A program made the translations under genes and the position numbers. DNA of 7,285 nucleotides, taken from contig DNLO01000061.1 of NCBI GenBank assembly GCA_003488445.1, positions 1 to 7,285 on the forward strand. The letters run 5' to 3'. Positions 1-5,651 of the stretch are shown here, piece by piece; position 1 is the first letter of the stretch; the number at the start of each line of letters is the position of its first letter. The notes under the pieces are model-generated. The model worked only from the letters and a program-made list of their open reading frames with translations, was not told the DNA's origin and searched no databases. This stretch comes from Lachnospiraceae bacterium. GTDB lineage: Bacteria > Bacillota > Clostridia > Lachnospirales > Lachnospiraceae.

Positions 1-138
1 GAGAAGGCCGGATTCGTAAACCTCAAGGGGCACAGGACAGTGGGAGGCATGAGAGCTTCCATATACAATGCAATGCCCATAGAGGGTGTGAAGAAGCTGG
101 TGGAGTTCATGGATAAGTTTGAGAAGGATAATAAGTGA
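1..138 (+). CDS. serC: Phosphoserine aminotransferase SerC, C-terminal end (partial)
   Basis: This is the last 45 codons of a gene that enters from the left edge in frame 1 and ends at TGA 136-138. The translated tail contains [17 protein letters not shown] followed by an amphipathic end ([13 protein letters not shown]). This matches the C-terminus of SerC, the PLP enzyme that transaminates 3-phosphohydroxypyruvate with glutamate to give O-phosphoserine in the cytoplasm. The conserved HR and RASIYNA segments belong to the family's small domain; family knowledge assigns residues here to binding the substrate phosphate and carboxylate. The next gene is serA, which supplies the substrate, 33 bases downstream on the same strand. 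The PLP lysine and the N-terminal two thirds lie outside the window, so intactness cannot be judged. Confidence 0.93.
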   Translation, partial: EKAGFVNLKGHRTVGGMRASIYNAMPIEGVKKLVEFMDKFEKDNK

Positions 139-160
139 TCAGGCAGCACCTTAACCTGTG

Positions 161-166
161 AGGAGG
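161..166 (+). promoter_or_regulatory. Ribosome binding site of serA
   Basis: A perfect AGGAGG lies 5 bases before ATG 172. It fixes the start of serA and occupies part of the only longer spacer in the window (139-171). The rest of that spacer shows no convincing promoter or terminator. Confidence 0.85.
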
Positions 167-171
167 GAAAA

Positions 172-1335
172 ATGTTTAAATATCATTGTCTAAATAATAT
201 AGCAAAGATAGGGCTCGACAACTTCGACTCGAATTTCGTGGCTGTGGATGAGCTGAAGGATGCGGACTGTGCACTGGTGAGGTCTGCCGGCATGCACGAC
301 ATAGAGATGCCGGAAAGTCTGGCTGCCATAGCAAGAGCCGGAGCAGGAGTCAACAATATCCCGCTGGATAAGTGCGCAGAGAAAGGAATAGTGGTATTCA
401 ACACTCCCGGAGCCAACGCCAACGGAGTGAAGGAGCTCGTGATAGCTGCCATGCTCCTGGCATCCAGGGATATAGTAGGCGGTATCAACTGGGTGGAGAC
501 CCAGAAGGGCAACAAGGATATAGCAAAGGATGCCGAGAAGCAGAAGAAGCAGTATGCCGGCAAGGAGATCGCAGGCAAGAAGCTGGGAGTCATAGGCCTG
601 GGTGCCATAGGCATCAAGGTGGCCAATACCGCCGTCAACCTCGGCATGGACGTATACGGCTACGATCCCTACATTTCCGTGGATGCGGCCTGGAATCTGT
701 CAAGGTCCGTGCATCATGTGAAGGCTGTGGAGGAGATATATGCCAACTGTGATATCATCACGATCCATGTGCCTCTGCTTGACTCCACGAAGCATATGAT
801 CAACTCCGATGCCATCAAGATCATGAAGAATGATGTCATCCTCATCAATCTCGCAAGAGATCTGCTTGTGGATGAGGAGGCTGTGATATCCGCCCTGAAG
901 CTCGGCAAGCTCGGCAGGTATGTATCTGATTTTGCCAATCCTACCACTGTGGGGCAGGACGGCGTGATCGTGATACCCCATCTCGGTGCATCCACCGAGG
1001 AGTCGGAGGACAACTGTGCGGTCATGGCTGTACAGGAGCTCACGGACTACATGAACAACGGAAACATCAAAAACTCCGTAAACTTCCCTGCCATCAATAT
1101 GGGCGTCTGTGACAAGGCCGGAAGGGTCATGGTCTTCCACAGGAATATCGCAAACATGATCACCAAGTTCTCGGCCTGCTTCGGTGATGCGGGCATCAAT
1201 ATATCCGAGATGAACAATAAGAGCCGCGGAGACAATGCCATATCCATGTTTGATATAGACGCCCCGGCTTCGGATGAGATAATACAGAAGCTCCAGGCAA
1301 TAGACGGAGTCTACCGTGTAAGAGTTGTGAAATAG
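172..1335 (+). CDS. serA: D-3-phosphoglycerate dehydrogenase, short ACT-domain type
   Basis: This 387-residue cytoplasmic enzyme oxidises 3-phosphoglycerate to 3-phosphohydroxypyruvate with NAD, the first step of serine synthesis. The substrate-binding part is residues 1-90 and again about 280-305. The Rossmann domain carries GLGAIG at 142-147 and D165 after the second strand, which fits NAD preference. R229 (in INLARDLLVDEE) and H270 (in IPHLGAST) match the catalytic Arg and His of D-2-hydroxyacid dehydrogenases. The usual Glu between them appears to be N256, in the short loop DFANP; from memory, related short clostridial SerA proteins also have DFPN-type loops. Residues 316-387 form an ACT domain with H323 and N325 in the position of the serine-binding H-x-N motif, so feedback inhibition by serine is plausible. 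The length is shorter than the roughly 410 residues of E. coli SerA and normal for this type. The start is ATG 172, supported by AGGAGG. Confidence 0.95.
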   Translation: MFKYHCLNNIAKIGLDNFDSNFVAVDELKDADCALVRSAGMHDIEMPESLAAIARAGAGVNNIPLDKCAEKGIVVFNTPGANANGVKELVIAAMLLASRDIVGGINWVETQKGNKDIAKDAEKQKKQYAGKEIAGKKLGVIGLGAIGIKVANTAVNLGMDVYGYDPYISVDAAWNLSRSVHHVKAVEEIYANCDIITIHVPLLDSTKHMINSDAIKIMKNDVILINLARDLLVDEEAVISALKLGKLGRYVSDFANPTTVGQDGVIVIPHLGASTEESEDNCAVMAVQELTDYMNNGNIKNSVNFPAINMGVCDKAGRVMVFHRNIANMITKFSACFGDAGINISEMNNKSRGDNAISMFDIDAPASDEIIQKLQAIDGVYRVRVVK

Positions 1336-1336
1336 C

Positions 1337-1342
1337 GGGAGG
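1337..1342 (+). promoter_or_regulatory. Ribosome binding site deciding a TTG start
   Basis: GGGAGG begins 2 bases after the serA stop and lies 6 bases before TTG 1349. No ATG or GTG at a suitable distance serves the conserved N-terminus (VRPFRALRP), so the TTG start is preferred. Confidence 0.75.
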
Positions 1343-1348
1343 CGAGAC

Positions 1349-2587
1349 TTGGCTGACGTAAGACCCTTCAGGGCACTTAGACCCGCAAAGGATAAGGCTT
1401 CTCATATAGCAGCACTGCCGTATGATGTGATGAATACCGCGGAGGCAAAGGCAGAGATAGAGCGTGAACCGCTTTCCTTCCTGCGTATAGACCGACCGGA
1501 GACAAGCTTTGCCGACGGATATGACATGTATGCTCCCGAGGTGTATCAGAAGGCGAAAGAGATATTTGAGGGCATGATCTCGGACGGATCCTTCGTACAG
1601 GATGAGAGGGAGTGCTACTATATCTATGAGCTCACCATGGACGGGCGCACACAGACCGGGATCACCGCAGTATGCTCCTGTGACGACTATGAGAAGCAGA
1701 TCATAAAAAAGCATGAGAATACTCTGGAGGCCAAGGAGCAGGACCGTATCAGGCATATCAGCACACTGTCTGCACAGACGGGCCCCATCTTCCTGTCATA
1801 TCGCAGAGACAGCAGGATAGACGACATCGTATTAAGGCACAAGGAGGAGACTCCCGTATATGACTTCACTTCCGATGACGGAATAAGCCACAGAGTGTGG
1901 GTCATCGATGATGAGGCAGATACCGCAGCCATCTGCGATTCCTTCAGAGGGATCGATTCCATATACATCGCCGACGGACATCACAGATGCGCCTCGGCAG
2001 TGAAGGTGTGCAGGGCAGCGAAGACTGAAGGAGCGGAAGACGCTCCGTTCAGGGACAGCGATTATTTCCTGTCTGTTCTTTTCCCCGACTCTGAGCTGAA
2101 GATAATGGACTACAACCGTGTGGTGAAGGATCTGAACGGACTGTCCGAGAGCAGGTTCTTCGACAGACTGAGAAAGAAGTTCACCATAGAGAAGCTCGGC
2201 AGGGAGCCTGTGCATCCTGACAGGAAGGGATGTATCACCATGTACATAGGAGAATGCTGGTACAGGCTTGAGGTGAAGCCTGAGTTTGTAGTGGATGATC
2301 CGGTGGATTCTCTGGATGTAGCCATACTCCAGAATGAAGTGCTCTCGCCGGTGCTCAACATAGAGGATCCGAAGACCGATGAGAGGATAAGCTTCGTGGG
2401 AGGCATAAGAGGGCTCGGAGAGCTCATGAAGCTCGTTGATTCGGGCAGATATGAAGCGGCTTTTGCCATGTATCCCACATCCATACAGGAGCTTTTTGCG
2501 GTGGCCGATGCCGGGAGGCTCATGCCGCCGAAATCGACCTGGTTCGAGCCTAAGCTCCGATCGGGACTCTTCATACACAGATTCTGA
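1349..2587 (+). CDS. DUF1015 family protein, linked to serine biosynthesis
   Basis: This 412-residue cytoplasmic protein has no signal peptide or membrane segment. It is recognised as DUF1015 from the N-terminal VRPFRALRP followed by AALPYDVMN (about residues 4-29), the central IADGHHRCASA (207-217, with D209-G-H-H-R213), and the C-terminal MPPKSTWFEPKLRSGL. The length is usual for the family. No activity is firmly assigned. The DGHHR motif resembles the signature of the ParB/sulfiredoxin fold, and some members are labelled ParB-like for that reason; free serine kinases such as archaeal SerK and staphylococcal SbnI belong to that fold. Position right after serC-serA, with a 13-base gap and no serB in view, suggests a role with phosphoserine or serine; this is inference. 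The start is TTG 1349, set by GGGAGG. Family assignment is firm; function is open. Confidence 0.9.
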   Translation: MADVRPFRALRPAKDKASHIAALPYDVMNTAEAKAEIEREPLSFLRIDRPETSFADGYDMYAPEVYQKAKEIFEGMISDGSFVQDERECYYIYELTMDGRTQTGITAVCSCDDYEKQIIKKHENTLEAKEQDRIRHISTLSAQTGPIFLSYRRDSRIDDIVLRHKEETPVYDFTSDDGISHRVWVIDDEADTAAICDSFRGIDSIYIADGHHRCASAVKVCRAAKTEGAEDAPFRDSDYFLSVLFPDSELKIMDYNRVVKDLNGLSESRFFDRLRKKFTIEKLGREPVHPDRKGCITMYIGECWYRLEVKPEFVVDDPVDSLDVAILQNEVLSPVLNIEDPKTDERISFVGGIRGLGELMKLVDSGRYEAAFAMYPTSIQELFAVADAGRLMPPKSTWFEPKLRSGLFIHRF

Positions 2588-2593
2588 AAGGAG
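2588..2593 (+). promoter_or_regulatory. Ribosome binding site of the GlgB-like gene
   Basis: AAGGAG directly follows the DUF1015 stop codon and lies 8 bases before ATG 2602. The whole 14-base spacer is used as translation signal, which argues for cotranscription with the upstream gene. Confidence 0.8.
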
Positions 2594-2601
2594 ATCAGAT
2601 C

Positions 2602-4686
2602 ATGACAAAAAAGCTTTACAATCTTATGGACTGGGCAGAGATAGAGGCGGTGACATATGCCGAGGAGGATCATCCCAAGGCTGTGCTGGGGGCTCATCCC
2701 GTCAGAGGCGGACAGACTCTTGTCACGGCATACAAGCCTGACGCTGCAGAGGTGGCTGTCAAGGTCAAGGGTGCAAGGAGCAACGTCACGATGGAGCTTG
2801 CCGACGAGGACGGATACTTCGCAGCCCTTGTCAAGAATAAGGAGCCATTTGAATACGAGCTGGTGGTGACTGACAAAGAAGGGAAGACCACGACGGAGAT
2901 CGATCCCTATTCCATACCCGACAGCATCACGAAAAGAGATATACAGAAGTTTGAGTCGGGCATACACTACAGGGCATATGAGCTTCTGGGAGCTCATGCG
3001 ATGAAGATAAACGGGACAGAGGGAGTGAGGTTTGCAGTATGGGCACCCAATGCTCTCCGGGTATCGGTAGTGGGAGATTTCAATTCCTGGGACGGCCGTA
3101 TCCACCAGATGGAGAGGCTTTTCGACTCCGGCATATTCGAGCTTTTCATCCCGGGGCTTAAGACGGGAGAGAAGTACAAGTTTGAGATAAAGCTTCACTC
3201 CGGGATCACCTATATGAAGGCTGACCCTTACGGACTCATGCTCGAGGACAAGGAGGATGGAGCGAGCATCGTATATGATCTGGACAGGATAGCTGCTTCC
3301 GATGACAAGTGGCTCGACACCAGAGCGAAGCTGCAGAAGGACAGTGCACCGATCAGCATTCTGGACCGCAGAGGCGTGACCCTCGGAAAGAAAACCGCAA
3401 AGGAAATGATAGCAGAGGCTTCGGAGTATGGCTTTACTCATGTGCTGGTGTCCTCATCGGCGGATTCCATGTACATACCCGCAGCGGACCCTGCAGTGCT
3501 TGCAGATTTCGTACAGTCCATGCACAGGGCCGGTATCGCGGTAATATTTGAGTGGTCTCCAGCATCCTTTGATATGCGCGGATCGGGGCTTGCGATGTTT
3601 GACGGCACCTGCATCTACGAGGATGCCGATACAAGGCGCTCTTATGTGCCCGGAGAGGACAGGAGATATTTCAATCTCGGACGCAACGAGGTGAAGAGCT
3701 TCGTGCTGGCCAATGCCATCTTCCTGCTGGATGTCTTCGGCTTCGACGGCCTGCAGGTGAGCGATGTGGCAAGGATGCTTTATCTGGACTACGGAAAGTC
3801 CGGCGGCGACTGGGCTCCCAATATGTATGGCGGCAACGAGAATCTGGATGCGATCGATTTCTTCAAGCAGATGAATTCGGCTCTGCACAAGTTCTCTGCG
3901 GATATACTCATAATATCCGACGACGATACCGCGTTTCCCGATATCACCGGCAGTCTGGACGAGGGTCTGGGATTTGATTACAAGCTCAATCACGGCTGGT
4001 GCAGGGATGTCCTCGGCTATCTGAGGCAGGAGCCTCTCGCCAGATCCAATCACTATAACGAGATCTGCTTCCCGATGATCTACCAGTACAACGAGCGCTT
4101 CATACTCCCTCTGTCCGATATAGTGGATATATGGAAGGATATGCCTGGAGACAACGACGAGAAGTTCAGCAATCTGAAGCTGCTCATCGCTTATTTCATG
4201 GTACACCCCGGCAAGAAGCTCATCGCAATGGGCAATATGGACGGCAGGAGCGGAGAGCTGCAGGCAGTCAGTGAGCTGGTGAAGGATACTCTCTCTTTCT
4301 ACAGCAAAAATGAGGTGCTCTATTCCAAGGAGCTGGAAAACGCCGGCTTCGAATGGATCAACAATATTTCGGCGAGGGAGAATATCCTGGTGTTCGCACG
4401 CCGGGGCGCGAAAAGAGATGACGTGTTCGTGGTTGTGGCGAACTTCCTCAACATGCCGAGGAAGAGATACAAGATAGGTGTACCGAAGCCGGGCAAATAT
4501 ACGGAGGTCTTCAATTCCGACAGTGAGAAGTACGATGGATTCGGTTTTGTAAATAAAGAGCCCATTGTTTCCGATACGGATGAATGTGACGGAAGGGCCG
4601 ATTCGATAAAGATAAGGGTTGCCCCCTACGGCGTATCGGTGTTCAGGTTCAATGCTCTGAAGGATCAGAAGAGTGTCCGCAGGTAA
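2602..4686 (+). CDS. Catalytically degenerate glycogen branching enzyme homologue (GlgB-like pseudoenzyme)
   Basis: This 694-residue cytoplasmic protein has the domain order of GlgB: an N1 module (about 16-110, ending IDPYSI), a CBM48 module (about 129-220, with VRFAVWAPNA and VVGDFNSWDGR), a GH13 barrel (about 250-580) and a C-terminal beta domain (about 590-690). Landmarks such as MFDGTCIYE, MLYLDY, NMYGGNENLDAI, KDMPGD and HPGKKLIAMG align well. The catalytic positions do not. DGLRVDAV is DGLQVSDV (nucleophile Asp is S387, Arg is Q385); AEEST is SDDDT (acid/base Glu is D440); DWVPxHF is EWSPASF (E317, S322); and LPLSHDEVV is LPLSDIVDI with about 6 residues missing before MPGD. The YEVHLGSW and SWGYQ segments are also absent or shortened. 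The frame is unbroken and codon use resembles the neighbours, so this is not a decaying gene. Branching activity is unlikely. A glucan-binding or regulatory role is inference. Its 3' end overlaps the channel gene by 14 bases. Confidence 0.87.
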   Translation: MTKKLYNLMDWAEIEAVTYAEEDHPKAVLGAHPVRGGQTLVTAYKPDAAEVAVKVKGARSNVTMELADEDGYFAALVKNKEPFEYELVVTDKEGKTTTEIDPYSIPDSITKRDIQKFESGIHYRAYELLGAHAMKINGTEGVRFAVWAPNALRVSVVGDFNSWDGRIHQMERLFDSGIFELFIPGLKTGEKYKFEIKLHSGITYMKADPYGLMLEDKEDGASIVYDLDRIAASDDKWLDTRAKLQKDSAPISILDRRGVTLGKKTAKEMIAEASEYGFTHVLVSSSADSMYIPAADPAVLADFVQSMHRAGIAVIFEWSPASFDMRGSGLAMFDGTCIYEDADTRRSYVPGEDRRYFNLGRNEVKSFVLANAIFLLDVFGFDGLQVSDVARMLYLDYGKSGGDWAPNMYGGNENLDAIDFFKQMNSALHKFSADILIISDDDTAFPDITGSLDEGLGFDYKLNHGWCRDVLGYLRQEPLARSNHYNEICFPMIYQYNERFILPLSDIVDIWKDMPGDNDEKFSNLKLLIAYFMVHPGKKLIAMGNMDGRSGELQAVSELVKDTLSFYSKNEVLYSKELENAGFEWINNISARENILVFARRGAKRDDVFVVVANFLNMPRKRYKIGVPKPGKYTEVFNSDSEKYDGFGFVNKEPIVSDTDECDGRADSIKIRVAPYGVSVFRFNALKDQKSVRR
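4660..4664 (+). promoter_or_regulatory. Ribosome binding site inside the GlgB-like gene, deciding a GTG start
   Basis: AAGGA within the last codons of the upstream gene lies 8 bases before GTG 4673. The alternative ATG 4754 has GGAGG only 2 bases away, which is too close, so GTG 4673 is preferred. The arrangement implies translational coupling. Confidence 0.6.
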
Positions 4687-5647
4687 TCCCATAACGGAAG
4701 GGTTTCCGGTTTCAATCGATTCCGTGCTTGCCCCCGGGACTGATGTGGAGGATATGCAGGAGAGCATCAGACAGATGCAGGAGAGCATACAGGAACTGCA
4801 GAAGGATCCCGGAGTGATATCGTCATATCTGGAGTCACTGCCGGCAAAGGCACTGTCTCTTGGCATAAGAGTAGTGCTCGTAGTGATCATCTTCTTCATT
4901 GGAAGCAGGCTGATCAGACTGCTGCGCAGGCTGCTGCAGCGTGCACTGGAAAAGAGCGGGGTGAGCCGGGACGGCATACGATTCCTGGATCTCATCGTCA
5001 AGTGGACTCTGTATGTGGTGCTGGTTCTGGGCCTGGCGGTGAATCTTGGCATAGATGCCTCGTCCGTTGTCGCCATCATAGGTTCTCTCGGTATCACCAT
5101 AGGCCTTGCTCTGCAGGGCAGTCTCTCCAACTTTGCGGGCGGGGTGCTGCTTCTTCTCATGAAGCCTTTCGCTGCGGGAGATTATATCAAGGATCTCACC
5201 ACGGGGATGACAGGTACGGTAGAGGAGGTGTCCATCTTCTATACCAAGGTGCTCACCGACAACCGTTTCGAGCTGATGATACCCAACGGCAACCTGTCCA
5301 ACAATTCCATCATAAACTACTCCAGAAACAATCTGCGGCAGGTGATACAGGATTTTCAGATATCCTATTCGTCGGATATCGATAAGGCGAGAGAGATACT
5401 GCTGGATCTGATACATGAAGAGGAGACACTTGCAAAGGATGCACCGAGAGAGCCGGAGGTGATAGTGAAGAGTCTGGACGAAAGCGGTGTGACGCTGGTG
5501 CTGAGGGCTTTCATATCTACCCTGACATACCTGGACTACAACAAGGCTGTCTGGCGTCTGGTGGAAAACACGAAGAAACGCTTTGACGCGGAGGGTATCG
5601 AGATACCGTTCAGACAGGTGGATGTAAATATAAAAGAGCAGAGGTGA
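4673..5647 (+). CDS. MscS-family small-conductance mechanosensitive channel
   Basis: This 324-residue inner-membrane protein should form a homoheptameric channel that opens under membrane tension and releases solutes on hypo-osmotic shock. Three hydrophobic segments are visible: about 62-80, 109-126 and a glycine/alanine-rich pore helix about 130-163. The pore segment contains [15 protein letters not shown] (Q148, G149), the hallmark of MscS TM3. A beta domain follows ([31 protein letters not shown]), then an alpha/beta vestibule domain to the C-terminus, giving a length close to the family norm. Residues 28-43 before TM1 form a short heptad-like duplication ([14 protein letters not shown]). 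The GTG start overlaps the GlgB-like gene by 14 bases and the kinase gene begins 4 bases after the stop. Family assignment is secure; the exact start is less so, with M28 the alternative. Confidence 0.93.
   Translation: MSAGNPITEGFPVSIDSVLAPGTDVEDMQESIRQMQESIQELQKDPGVISSYLESLPAKALSLGIRVVLVVIIFFIGSRLIRLLRRLLQRALEKSGVSRDGIRFLDLIVKWTLYVVLVLGLAVNLGIDASSVVAIIGSLGITIGLALQGSLSNFAGGVLLLLMKPFAAGDYIKDLTTGMTGTVEEVSIFYTKVLTDNRFELMIPNGNLSNNSIINYSRNNLRQVIQDFQISYSSDIDKAREILLDLIHEEETLAKDAPREPEVIVKSLDESGVTLVLRAFISTLTYLDYNKAVWRLVENTKKRFDAEGIEIPFRQVDVNIKEQR
4754..4795 (+). repeat. 21-base tandem direct repeat encoding a heptad duplication
   Basis: Two adjacent 21-base units (4754-4774 and 4775-4795) share the same first 14 bases, ATGCAGGAGAGCAT, and then diverge. 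They encode MQESIRQ and MQESIQE near the N-terminus of the MscS protein. The period of exactly seven codons preserves a coiled-coil-like register. Confidence 0.8.
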
Positions 5648-5651
5648 GCTG

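Noticed and set aside
139..160. Possible hairpin (CAGG ... CCTG) between serC and serA as a terminator or attenuator
   Set aside because: The stem is only about 4 base pairs with no following T-run, and the spacer is mostly filled by the serA ribosome site.
1349..2587. Naming the DUF1015 protein a chromosome-partitioning ParB/Spo0J protein
   Set aside because: Only the short DGHHR motif resembles ParB. There is no helix-turn-helix DNA-binding region in view, no parA partner, and the rest matches DUF1015.
2110..3441. A 443-codon open frame on the minus strand across the DUF1015 and GlgB-like junction
   Set aside because: It is antisense to conserved coding sequence, its translation has no recognisable domain, and its composition fits a shadow of the sense frame.
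2602..4686. Calling the gene a functional 1,4-alpha-glucan branching enzyme (glgB)
   Set aside because: Overall similarity would give that name automatically, but the nucleophile, acid/base and substrate-binding residues are all replaced or deleted.
2602..4686. Calling the GlgB-like gene a pseudogene
   Set aside because: The frame is unbroken, has a good ribosome site, keeps conserved non-catalytic motifs to the C-terminus and is translationally coupled to the next gene, which fits a maintained protein.
3454..5160. A 568-codon open frame on the minus strand opposite the GlgB-like and MscS genes
   Set aside because: It spans two well-recognised + strand genes and their junction, and its translation shows no family motif. 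It is best explained by rarity of TTA, CTA and TCA codons in the sense genes.
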